Below the pieces are notes generated by a model. The model saw only the letters and a list, made by a program, of their open reading frames with translations. It did not search any database and was not told the DNA's origin. Position numbers and translations under genes: made by a program. Below, piece after piece: positions 50,070 through 60,473 of a stretch of DNA of 64,000 nucleotides. Position 1 is the first letter of the stretch; each line of letters opens with the position of its first letter. Origin of the DNA: Pseudopyrenochaeta lycopersici (lineage: Eukaryota > Ascomycota > Dothideomycetes > Pleosporales > Pseudopyrenochaetaceae); assembly GCA_003313425.1 (NCBI GenBank), contig NHZP01000006.1, positions 1 through 64,000 of the forward strand, read 5' to 3'.

Positions 50070-50647
50070 CAGACCTAGGAAACTTGTTATAACTCTAAGG
50101 TTACCTGGCTAGAAGACTCTAACGGTCCTAGTTCCTAGAACAGAGACTAGTCTATAACAGCGGCACCTAAGGGGGCCCTAGGGTTAACTAAGGCTAACTT
50201 AGAGTTTAAGGACTCTAACGCTTTAAGGCGTTTAATGTCTTCTACGTCCGCAAGACCCTTATTAAATAATCTCGCCTCCTTCTTCTTTAATAACTTTTGT
50301 TATTTGCGTAAACGTTTCTATTTTGAGCGCGCTGCGGTAATACGATTAAACGCTGCCTGCACTAACTACTTATCCTTATTAATAGCCTTTTCTACTACTT
50401 CGTCTTATTAGTCTAGGTCCGCTAACTCTTTATTAATCTTTAAAAAATCTGGAACTAGGACGTTAGTAGGCACGCATTCTACCTGCCCCCTAACTCCCTT
50501 ACAGTTTCCGCACTTTATAGATAGAGAGGACATCTAACAACCTAAGTTATTTTCTACACATCGTTTACAAGACACTATTGCGTCCTAACCTTCGTTATTT
50601 ATTTAATCTCCGCGTTTTTAGTAATAGTACGTAGCCTAGGAGGACAT
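50036..50647 (-). pseudogene. B antisense ORF, zinc-cluster/coiled-coil type
   Basis: On the strand opposite to B gag-pol, between the pol end and the 3' LTR, a 203-codon frame starts at ATG 50647. Stops are RIP-type only. N-terminal part: CKRCVENNLGC, then KCGNC and one more Cys, a paired CxxC arrangement suggesting metal binding. Central part: long Lys/Glu/Gln-rich helical stretch (FLKINKELADLD ... QKLLKKKEARLF) likely to form a coiled coil, followed by VEDIKRLKALES. Similar Cys-cluster plus coiled-coil small proteins are common predictions in fungal genomes. The first ATG could be further upstream. Confidence 0.5.
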
Positions 50648-50691
50648 TAGATTAACTTATAGGGACATAAGTTATTAGAGGAGGGGGATAG

Positions 50692-51128
50692 TGTTACGAC
50701 CTAAGAATATACCGAGGGACAGCTACCTTAAGAAGCCCCGCGACCTAGCACGTGCGCTAGAGGCACGAGGCTGCACCTAAAGAAACACGTGACTCGTTAC
50801 GAGTCTTACGGTCTTAGGAATCTCACACACTAACATATAATCTTAGTATAAGACTTAGTAAGAATAATATAGTCTTATAAGACCCCTTATATATATAGAT
50901 TACTACAGTAAACCCTTATAGCTTAGTATGTTTAACTTAATATTATACTCTATAGTATAGTAATAGTAATACTAATTATTCTTAACCCTTAGTACTCTTT
51001 ACAGAAGCGCCCTCTTACTGTCTTAGTATTAAACCCCCCCCTTCTATCTAGTCCCTCACTCTATCCCGGAGAACTAACCTTGCAATCTCATTAGCTATCC
51101 TCACCGATAGCTTTTAGGATTCTTCACA
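50692..51128 (+). repeat. 3' LTR of B (437 bp)
   Basis: TGTTACGACCT ... GATTCTTCACA, followed by TSD AGGGG. Confidence 0.92.
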
Positions 51129-51133
51129 AGGGG

Positions 51134-54100
51134 TTTGTACGACCCCTATAACTGTTAGATCTTGCTATTAGGCTAGTACTAATATAACAAACTCTCTACT
51201 TACTAGGCAGCTATTATCTATTCCTTGTAGTAGGTCCTAGTCTCTTTTAGATAGTGCGTCCGCTTAGGTATTCTCCTTGCTTAGATAGTACTATAGCTTT
51301 ATATTATTAAACTGTAATAGGTAGACTAACTATTATACGTATTATTCTATTATCTTTTACTTCTTTATAAAGTACTCTAGGTTCTTATAGTTAGTAATTA
51401 CTTTAAATTCTTATACGCTATAGAGTTCTGCGTCCTATTTATTTAGGTATATAATAACTACTAGTAACTCCTTATTATAAATTAGGTAGTTACTCTTATA
51501 CGCTAGAAATTTCCTTAAGAAGTAAGCTACTATATAAAGAGTTCCTTACTTATCTTCTTATAATAGTACCCTACTTATAGTAAAGCCTAAAGAGTTATAT
51601 TCTACTATTATCTATTATTTAGGTAAGAAAGTAGTAAGGACTTTATCTACTAAGAATATATCCTTAAGAGTTTAGAAACTCTACTCTTATTTTATATTTT
51701 ATAAGAATTTCTCTTCTTTTTTTTATTAGCAATATAAGAGACTCTACTAGTTAGGAGAAGTTTAGAATAAAGTATCTATAGAAGTTAGTAAACCCTAGGA
51801 ATCTTTATACGCCTTTAACTATTATTAGGGCTTTTTATTCTTAAATAGCTTAGACTTTCTTAGAGTCTATAGATATACTCTTCTATACTTCTAAGATAAA
51901 GCTAAAGTACTTTATACACTAAATATTAAACTTATATTTACTTAGTTCTAGGTATAGTCTTACTTCTTATAAGTAATCTAATACTTTTTATACGTAGGTA
52001 TAGTACTAAGAGAGGGATCCTTTAGTAAAGATAAAGATATTATCTAAGTATATAGAGGTAAAGTTATCTAAGAAGTCTTATAAGGCCTAGTTAATATACC
52101 TCTAGAAGGTACTTAGTGTATTTACTAAGCTAAAGGGCGTTACTAGCTACTTATATAATCTAAATTATGTTTAAAACGTAGTTATTTATTCTAATCTTTT
52201 ACTTATTCTTATCTTATAGAATACTATAGTAACGTCTAGCTTAGTATACTATATAGCTTATCTAATTTAGTTTAACGTCTTACGTATAAGAGGTAGTAGG
52301 TAACAGTCCTTCTTAGTTAGGGTGTTAAGAGCTCTATAGTCTACATAGAATTATAGTTCTCCTCCTAGCTTACGTACGAATAGTATAGGTAAGGCTGCTA
52401 GTAAGCTACTTGCACAGATAAACCCTTTATCTAGAAGGTCTAATAGCGTCTTCCTTAGTACTAAGAGTTTATCTCTTAATATTGCGTAGAGAGGTCTATA
52501 TAGTATCTCTAGCTTCTGTCTATTCTTCTCTTCTAACTCTATTACGTAGTCTTATTATAGGCCTTACTATAGAGGTAGCTTATTTCCTTCCTTAGGTAGG
52601 AATATCTTTAAATAAGGTTATATATAGGCTAGTAGGGCGTTATATATTTTCTACAGTATATTCTAGACCTTTAGGCGTAGTACTTTCTTAATATCTCTTA
52701 GGCTTATAGTAAAGATTTAAGTCTTACTATAGCTTTATCTATAGTATTATACGTAGTATTAGAAAGCTATAGCTAATACTAAAGTATAGCTAAAGTCTAG
52801 GGTAGCGTATTCTATACTACGTATAGTAACCTTATATACTTTTAAGTATAGAAGTTTCTTCTTTATATTAATAACGCCTTTAATACTCTCTAACTAAGTC
52901 TTCTTAAAGATTATGTTATATTAGTAAGTAGTTAGGGTAACGTACGTAGCTGCGTGCTGCTATATTTCTCTTACGTCTAATAAAAATTTAGTAACGTATA
53001 ATACTATACTCTTTTATTTATTTACTTCTTTAATCTTAATAGGGAAGATCTTAATACGTAGTAAGTTTAAGCCTCTTATAAGTTTCTTACTTAATAAATA
53101 GTAGGTGTAGTAACTATTATTAATTATAGTAGTAGCTAGTTATACAGAATTAATAATAATATTTATAGATATAGGTTTTATAGTTACTAGCTATAGTAAA
53201 AGTAACCTTATTATTTATATAGGGTTTTAGACTTATATAGGCTCTAGCACACAACTTTATACTAGAGCTACTCTTTTCCCTTATCTAAGGAGGATAGAGA
53301 TTCTGTTACTTATTTAGTAGTTATAAATATAATCTTTATAGGTTTTATAGGTTTATTAACTTATCTTATATAATAGCCTTCTTAGCTATTTAATAACTTT
53401 ATTATATACTAGGCTACTTAGTAGTTATATAGACTGCACCTTAAATAGGCGCTGTTCTCTTTTCTTTCTTAGACCTATTTACGTGTTCCCTAGAATTCTT
53501 TTTTAGGTTTTATATAGAGCTAGTAAGCTCCTATAGAAGTTATCTAGTCTATCTTATTATTATCTCTTTAGGTTATTAGTTAGCTCTACATGTTATACGC
53601 TTTACTTATATAGCTCTTACTTATAGTAATTCTCTCTATAGATCTTAAATTTTCCTAGGTTACCTTAGTCTATTATATACACTCTTTATATATTTCTCTA
53701 AATAGTAGCTAATAACCTACTTAGGTCTTTAGCAGCTTACTATTTAAGCTGCTCTTAAGATAGTTAATCTTCTAAATATAGCTTACGTTGTCTAACCTAG
53801 CTTTAAGGAGCTTAAGGTTAAACGCTTAGATATAAGGGTTAAATTCTGTTCTTCCTTACTTAGTTATATAGAGGTATTTAAGGGCTTTCTCTCTTACTAT
53901 AGAGTCCTTAAAGAAGTTATTAAGGTAGGATAATAGCTTAAGAAGGAATAGTGTTACTAGCCTATTTATAAGGTTTATTATATATAGGCTAAAGGTGTTA
54001 AACGCTTAGCCTGTCGTATAAGTAATAACGTAATTTACTCTACTATTATTATCTAGGTAGGCTGCACAGTCTCTGTATAGCTTTACTTAGACTTTTATTT

Positions 54101-54560
54101 TCTATTAAAGATATTACTTATGCGAGCTTTTCTTAAAGACTTCTATATTCAGTAGTCTTAGTTTCCTAATCTCTTATACAGGAGAGTCTTACTATTCTAT
54201 TAAAAATTAAGTAGAGGCTGTGCGTACTATCTGTGTACTACTTAATTTAGCGACTAAGTTCTTTAGCTCCTAAACTTAGTTCTGTAATAACTTATATAGC
54301 TAGCTCTACTATTAACTAGCTAACTTATTAAGGCTGTCTTATAAGGAGTTAACTGTTACTAATAGATCTTCTGCTAAGGGTTAGTTATTGCGTGGTTGTT
54401 AGGGGTTGTGCTGATGCAACTAGTGTTACTAAGGTGCGTGCTGGTGCAGCTGGTGTTACTGCTGTCCTAAGGCTCCTGTTATCTGCATCTAGTGCTCTTA
54501 TTGTTGTAGCTTGTACGCTTGTTAGTTTAAGGGCCCTCAGTGTCCGTCTATTATATGTTT
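51134..54560 (-). pseudogene. A copy 2 gag and pol (RT, RNase H)
   Basis: Continues A to the right of B. On the minus strand, RT motif YLDNILIF near 52030-52065 as in copy 1 (4625-4660). Towards the 5' LTR lies a gag-like region at about 53800-54560. It includes a less mutated, Ala/Thr-rich stretch at 54390-54540. Heavily RIP-mutated, with TAA/TAG in every frame. Confidence 0.7.
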
Positions 54561-54589
54561 TTTTTTTAGGTTGTTAATCTTTCTCCTTA

Positions 54590-54839
54590 TGTTATAGGCG
54601 AAGAGGCCTAACTAACGAGTGTGCATTTATCCTATACTACAGAAGGAGAAAGATAGAGAAGAGGTTACAGGTATCCTTAGAGGATATATATATATATTCG
54701 TACGAGTAAAGAGGAACGTACTCTTCTAGCTGCTAACTTATATAAGCTAGTAAGAAAAGATGGCAGAGGAGATTAAGGAGTTCTTTCCCCGTGCGATAGT
54801 AGCGAAGCCTCTCCTGCTTAAAGGGCGCAGCCTATTACA
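54590..54839 (-). repeat. 5' LTR of A copy 2 (250 bp)
   Basis: TGTTATAGGCG ... CCTATTACA, followed by TSD GCTAC. Keeps the terminal CA lost in the two 3' LTRs. Confidence 0.92.
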
Positions 54840-55376
54840 GCTACTTTAAGCTAAACCCTAAGAGTCTTATCGTCTTATAATATATACTAAGATAAATTTA
54901 TAAGTAGCTATTATATATTTAAGTTAGATAAGCTTATATTAATATTATTATTCTTAAAGTTTAAGCTTAATATAAGCTTAAATTAGCTTAACTTTATATA
55001 AATAGCTAAGGTTATAAAAGTAATAGCGCTAACATAGTATACGCTCCTCTAATAACTACTTAGTAATTCTTATTAGTAGTAGCTATTATAGACTGCTTTT
55101 AGGAAGTAAGATATAATCTACTAGCGTATATATACTATTACTAGTATAGTATACTTCTCTTAGACCTAGAAGAGCTCTAATACCCTATCTTTATACTTTA
55201 ATATATACTTACTTAGATCTAGTATATACTAGCGTATTATAAAGACCTTTTATAGCCTTAGTCTCTACTATAGCTACTATTATATAAATATACTTATATA
55301 GAAGGTAGCTTAATTTATAGTAGTATATACCTTATAAGAGTTACTCTATAACTCTACTATTACTACTAATATAATA

Positions 55377-55625
55377 AACTCTTATAAACTCCTCTAAGCT
55401 CTTAAGCTTATCTAAACTCTTACTAACTTTTATAAACTCTTATAAACTTTTATAAGCTCTTAAGCTTATTTAAACTCTTACTAACTCTTACTAACTCTTA
55501 TAAACTCTTATAAACTTTTATAAACTCTTATAAGCTCTTAAGCTTATTTAAACTCTTATAACTTTAGTTAACTCTTATAAACTCTTATAAACTCTTATAA
55601 ACTCTTATAAACTCTTATAAACTTC
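55377..55625 (+). repeat. subterminal tandem array of E (monomer AACTCTTATA)
   Basis: About 250 bp of 10-bp monomers (AACTCTTATA) interspersed with AAGCTTATCT-type variants. The reverse complement array is at 58560-58830 and continues at 59279-59320, so the two sets face each other around a 2.9-kb core. Confidence 0.8.
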
Positions 55626-55714
55626 TAAGCTAATAGAAGTATATATATATTAGTAAAAAAGGCCTTTTATAGTAGAAGTAATATCTAACTTAATTTATAA
55701 AAAATAGTAAAAAT

Positions 55715-55855
55715 TAGATAGACTAGGATTTAAACCTAGGTTACTACTTATAATAACATAAGTATAGTATAAGTATAAAGATAAGTAAGTACCTAGCCTT
55801 ATAACTAGTTCTACGCTTACCTAGTAGTAGCGCTCTACTACTAAGCTATCTATTC
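55715..55855 (-). other. RIP-mutated tRNA-like sequence (tRNA pseudogene or SINE head)
   Basis: Minus strand: GAATAGAT, then TAGCTTAGTAGTAGAGCG (box A-like, D arm), and after about 85 nt CTAGG-TTTAAAT-CCTAG, a perfect T-arm stem with a loop that matches box B GGTTCGAATCC if CG was changed to TA. The 3' end GTCTATCT partly pairs with the 5' end, and an oligo-T tract follows. Total length 141 nt is too long for a plain tRNA, so either an intron or a SINE-type insert is present. Anticodon cannot be read reliably. Confidence 0.4.
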
Positions 55856-58559
55856 TAGATATTTAATATAATACTTATAAATTTTAAAGTATATATAAGA
55901 GACTATATTAACTACGTTATTATAACTAATAATAGTTCTCTTTCCTTTTTACTATTAGTTTATAGGTCCTACTATAAGATAACTTTAAAGTAAATATTAA
56001 TAAAGTATTATTTATAGTAATTACTAGTACCTTTACTACTATATTTATAGCGCTTATAGGTTACTCTCTTAATAGAACTTATAAGGTTCTTAAGCTTACT
56101 AGAGTACCTTAGGTTACTAGAGCTAATATTATAACTATTAGCTATAGGCTAACTAGAGTAGTTATAGTATTCTTAGCCTTTATATAATAAGTAACTTAGA
56201 GAGTAAGCTTATTATCTTATTAATAATACTAATACGCTAGACTCTCTACTATACTAAGTAAGCTACCTAGTAGTATACTACTAATAGATAAAGTAAGCCT
56301 TTTTATAGCCTATTTAACCTTTATCTCTATACTATATAATATAAAATTATTAAAAGCTTTTACTATTATTATAAGTAACACCTTTATAAGTCTAGAACCC
56401 TCTATTTATAATAAATACTAGCTTAATAAAGTAAAGATATAAAGATAGATAGTATTATAGTTAACTTAAGTTAAATCTAGCTAGTAAGTAGTATCTAGTC
56501 TTTAATAACTAATAGCGTAAGTATAACCTAGTATAACTAGGTAGGCTATATCTATATACGTCCTAAAGGAGAATTAAAACTAGGTATTATCTATACTATA
56601 TAATACTATTACTCTCTATACTATAAAGGATTTTAACCTAGTATATATAAACTATATATATATCTTTATTTAAGAGTATATTTATAACTTTAGTTACTTA
56701 AGTAGTAATAAGAGATTTAAATAAAGTACTAGCGCGTAATTAGAATAATAATAGTAAAAAATAACCTCTTTCTTCTTAGTAAGTTAGAGTTTATATTTGC
56801 TAAGCTCTCTTAAGAAGCCCTCTTAGTTATAAGCGCTATTTACTATACGTAAGAATAATTTATTAATATTATTATATTAGGCTATCTTTACTTTTATCTA
56901 GAACTACTTCTTTATAAGATTAATAGTATCCTAACTATTAACTTAGGTATTATTAGTATCTAGTAGTTTTATCTATTTATCTTTAAAGTTAAGAGTATCT
57001 CTTAGTATTATATATTATAATAGATAGCTTTAAACTACTACTTAGTTACTTAGTAATTAATTACGTAAGTTCCCTATTATTACCCTTAATAAGATAAGAT
57101 AAGTACTTACGTAAGAGTCTCTAGGTACTAAGCCTAGTTTATAACAGCTCTTACTATTAAAAAGCTAATATAGTAGTATAATATAAGATTAGCTTAAATA
57201 ACTAATACTTTAACTTCTATAACTAAGTTATTACTAGAGATTACTAGGGCTATAAGTTATTAAGATCTTTTAAGTAATAATATAAGCTATATTAGATATA
57301 TTTATACTTATACTAAGGCTAGTTATAGTAAATACTATATAAATGGTTAACTATAGTAATTAGAATTTAGTATATACCTACTCTTAGTTATATTATAATA
57401 CGTATACTATAAACGTCCTAACTACGTTAAATACACATTAATTACCTCCTAATATATATAATTTATACTTACTTAATATCTAGAGTAATATATCTATTAT
57501 CTATACTACTACTATATATATAGAACGCTATCTATTAATAAATACTATAGTCTTTAGTATCTAAGCTAGTATAGCTACTCTATTATAGGTAGCTAGTAAT
57601 AGTAGAAAATAGAAAGAATTATATAAACTAAGTTTACTATAAGAGATAAGTATAATAGCTATTAAAATACTAAGTTAATTAATAGACGTCTAGATAACTT
57701 TAGTATAGTATATTAAATTACTTAGTACTTAAAACCTAGTAGTACCTAATACTCTTATTTCTACCTTCTTACTTAATATTACTAAGTAGCTAAACTATAT
57801 TATATCCTTATAGAGTATTATCTATAGCTTACTAAGTAGTATATATACTAGCTAAAAATCTACTTAGTTAAAGATAAGGTAGTACTTATTAATAGCTACT
57901 AAACTAATATACTACTAGAGGCTAGTTTCCTTTAGAGCTTTCTAGAATAACTTTATTAACGCCTACTTTAGCCTTAAAAGGATATAAGCAAACTATCTTT
58001 TAGCTACCTACTATATAATTATCTTCTCTACTATCTTAGTTTTAGTATTAATAAGGTATAGCTTAGTACTCTTAAACCTTTATATCTTAGTTAACTATTT
58101 ATTACTAAGCTTCGTTAAAAGTATTATCTAAAGTATAATCTTCTTAGTAAGTATAGAGTACGCGTAGAAGATTATACTCTTCCTAAAGCTAGTATAAGTA
58201 ATAAGTAAGATATTATTTTACCTAAATATAAGCTATTATAGGGCCTATACCTACTTAATATAAGGTATATAGATAGTATCTTAATTAATTAAAAGTATCT
58301 GCCATAGATACAGCCTTACTATATCCTCTTAAAGGCTAATATTATATTATTAGCGCATGTAGTTAATTACTATTAGTAGAATAGATAAAGGTATATATAT
58401 AATCTAGTCTATACTACCTTACTAAAGTACGCTATTAAGTGTATAAGCTTATATAATAGCTATACTACTCTATTACTACTTCCTCTTCTTATTCTTATCT
58501 AGTATTTTATAGGCTATTACTTTACGCGCTATCTTAGGGTTAACTAGGGCTAGTAAAAG

Positions 58560-58830
58560 AATTTAAAGACTTAAGAATAGGTTATAAGAGTTTATAAAAG
58601 TTAGTAAGAGTTTAGATAGGCCTAAGAGCTTATAAGAGTTTATAGAAGTTTATAAGAGTTCTAATAAGCTTAGAGGCTTATAAGAGTTCTAATAAGCTTA
58701 GAAGCTTATAAGAGTTTATAAGAGTTAGGAAGAGTTAGTAAGAGTTTAGATAAGCTTAGAAGCTTATAGGAGTTTATAAGAGTTTATAAGAGTTTATAAG
58801 AGTTTAGATAAGCTTAGATAAGCTTAGGCT
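58560..58830 (-). repeat. inverted subterminal array of E
   Basis: Monomer GAGTTTATAA / GAGTTAGTAA, the reverse complement of the array at 55377-55625. Split by the solo LTR; the remaining monomers lie at 59279-59320. Confidence 0.8.
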
Positions 58831-58832
58831 AC

Positions 58833-59265
58833 TGTAAAGAATCTTAAAAGCTATTAGTGAGGATAACCAATGAGACTGTAAGGTTGGTTCTCCGGGATAG
58901 AGTGAGGGACTAGATAGGGTAGGGGCTTAATACTAAGACAGTAAGAGGGCGCTTCTGTAAAGAGTACTAAGGGTTAAGAATAATTAGTATTGCTATTACT
59001 ATACTGTAGAGTATAATATTAAGTTAAATATAATAAGCTATAAGGGTTTATCGTAGTAATCTATATATACAAGGAGTCTTATAAGACTACACTATTCTTA
59101 CTGAGTCTTATACAGAGACTGCATGTCAGCGTGTGAGATTCCTGAGACCGTGAGACTCGTGACGAGTCACGTGTTTCTTAGGTGCAGCCTCGTGCTTTGG
59201 CGCACGTACCAGTCCGCGGGGCTTCTTAAGGCGGCTGTCCCTCGGTATATTCTTAGGTCGTAACA
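58833..59265 (-). mobile_element. solo LTR of B family (433 bp), minus orientation
   Basis: Starts TGTAAAGAATC and ends CTTAGGTCGTAACA, the reverse complement of the B LTR. Perfect 5-bp TSD GCTAC on both sides (58828-58832 and 59266-59270). No internal sequence, so it arose by recombination between LTRs. It keeps more CA/TG than its surroundings. Confidence 0.92.
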
Positions 59266-59689
59266 GCTACCTTCTACTAGCCTAAGAGTTTATAAGAGTT
59301 AGTAAGAGTTTAAAGAGACTTACTATAAGACACGTATACTAAGCTACTTATATAATATAATAATATAATCTTTAGTTATAAAAAGTATATAAGGTAGTTC
59401 TAAGAGTATACGATAAGTAGCTTATAATTTATTTTATAGAGTATAAGTTATTATTAGGTATTATTAATATAGTAGGAATAAAAGTAGTTTATATAATTAC
59501 TATACATATAGTTTTTAAGTATATACTTTATAGTTCTTACTATATTATTAGTATAAGTAAATAGTATAAATAAAAAGGGATTTACTTATTTTATTAGAAT
59601 TAACTATACTTTTAATAAGAGCTAATATAGTTATATAAGTATAAGTGCTAAAAGTTAAGTATTCTACGTAATTAGTATTATCTTATACT

Positions 59690-59862
59690 AAAGCGTGTTC
59701 TATTTTTCCTTAGACGCTCTGCTAAAGCTCTGCTAGGCGTTACGTAATTAAATATAATCTAAGCAGGCTCTAATTAGCTAAGGAGTTTGTAGCAGTTTGC
59801 AGAACTTATTACGTTAGCCGCCGCGGTCTAAGCTTTAAGCGGAGCGTCTGATTCATGAGATA
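59690..59862 (-). repeat. right terminal inverted region of E
   Basis: Reverse complement shares with 27169-27350 the outer TATCTCATRAATCAGAC and the inner AGAGCGTCTAAGGAAAAATA blocks in the same order, with a longer spacer here. TSD ATGTGTTGGT follows at 59863. Confidence 0.75.
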
Positions 59863-59872
59863 ATGTGTTGGT

Positions 59873-60473
59873 GATCTCGGCGCTTCTATCCCAATCTGAA
59901 GCTGCCAATAGATACGCATTCGCACCAGCTTCTGTTGCTTTCTTCTTCTTCTTCTTCTTCTTCTTCTTCTTCTTCTTCTTCTTCTTCTTCTTCTTCTTCT
60001 TCTTCTTCTTCTTCTTCTTCTTCTTCTTCTTCTTCTTCTTCTTCTTCTATATACTCATTTTCGGCATGAGTGTCAATTGCGAGCCATGGGTCCAAGTCCC
60101 AGAAATTCTTCCACTGGAACCACGCACAAAGGGCATCGCTGTTGGGATCAGCCCAAACTGGCTTTGGAACTTGACCGTGGTCATGATAACTCCGGTCTTC
60201 ATCAACAGGCTGAAGTGGAAAGTATACCTGATCTTCACGGCCACCACTCTCCTGTTTGACTTGATCTTCTACTTCTTCTACTCAGAGAAGAGCAACCTCT
60301 GCCTGGAGGATATTGAATATATCTTTTCGCGAGGTGGCGACCCTGCGTACGTTGCTCTAAAGATGGCCAAGAAGTTGAACACGCATGGGAATAATACGCA
60401 CACTTCGTCGGAGCAGAACCGCGAAAAGGAGTCCAATCAAGAAGTTCGGGTCTTTACCAGCAATAGATTGTAA
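59873..60473 (+). pseudogene. MFS sugar transporter, C-terminal part
   Basis: Continues the frame broken at 27168: ISALLSQSEAANRYAFAPAS, then 36 Phe codons, YILIFG, PEILPLEPRTKG (the conserved PxExxPxxxRxKG block of sugar porters), NWLWNLTVVMITP, SEKSNLCLEDIEYIFSRGGD and a short hydrophilic tail to TAA at 60473. The open frame that starts at ATG 59865 uses a codon inside the target-site duplication and is not a natural start. Sequence here is not RIP-mutated, unlike the element that interrupts the gene. Confidence 0.85.
59940..60047 (+). repeat. (TTC)36 microsatellite inside the transporter exon
   Basis: 36 uninterrupted TTC triplets in frame as Phe, located where sugar porters have a short Phe-rich run (AFFFxxxLIFG) in a late transmembrane helix. 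An expansion of that run is the simplest explanation. The antisense poly-Glu frame is a shadow. Confidence 0.95.

Larger units (their letters stand above)
31360..51128 (+). mobile_element. Ty3/gypsy chromodomain element B
   Basis: Two 437-bp LTRs (31360-31796 and 50692-51128), TGTTACGACC start and TT(T/C)ACA end, 5-bp TSD AGGGG. Plus-strand gag-pol with zinc knuckle, protease, RT, RNase H, integrase and a C-terminal chromodomain (chromovirus layout). Interrupted by element C at 33037-45730. Net length about 7.1 kb. RIP-mutated but less than A: it retains more CA/TG. Polypurine tract AGAGGAGGGGGATAG just before 50692. Confidence 0.92.
27847..54839 (-). mobile_element. Ty3/gypsy element A, copy 2 (complete, with nested insertions)
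   Basis: Flanked by perfect 5-bp duplications GCTAC (27842-27846 and 54840-54844). LTRs of 250 bp; the 5' LTR is on the right because genes run on the minus strand. Interrupted by a hAT MITE (27857-28330) within the 3' LTR and by element B (31360-51128) within pol. Net length is about 6.7 kb. Nearly all CA/TG are lost, so it has been through strong RIP. Copy 1 is at 713-6387. Confidence 0.92.
54845..58832. other. E interior, right of nested element A
   Basis: Extremely AT-rich RIP product. It includes two inverted arrays of a 10-bp monomer and a tRNA-like segment (listed separately). Six-frame reading by eye gave frames with TAA/TAG stops but no domain that I recognise, so the expected transposase is not identified. 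Confidence 0.4.
27169..59862. mobile_element. Element E: TIR transposon, Mutator-like by its 10-bp TSD
   Basis: Outer ends are inverted: TATCTCATAAATCAGAC at 27169 and, reversed from 59862, TATCTCATGAATCAGAC. Inside, a second shared inverted block (AGAGCGTCTAAGGAAAAATA) occurs at 27332 and, reversed, near 59705-59725. Removing nested element A and the solo LTR leaves about 5.26 kb. A 9-10-bp duplication fits Mutator-like elements; I cannot recognise the transposase in the RIP-mutated interior. Subterminal regions carry 10-bp tandem arrays in inverted arrangement. It inserted in the coding exon of an MFS sugar transporter. Confidence 0.75.

Noticed and set aside
55377..58830. CRISPR-like or satellite array interpretation of the decamer repeats
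   Set aside because: Ten-base monomers without spacers in a eukaryotic transposon; they form inverted subterminal arrays of element E.
59865..59872. ATG at 59865 as start of a small 202-residue protein
   Set aside because: The ATG is made by the target-site duplication of element E; the true upstream exon is at 26375-27168.
59886..60095. Minus-strand frame with a poly-Glu run
   Set aside because: Shadow of the (TTC)36 repeat in the transporter exon; the sense frame is supported by conserved sugar-porter blocks on both sides.
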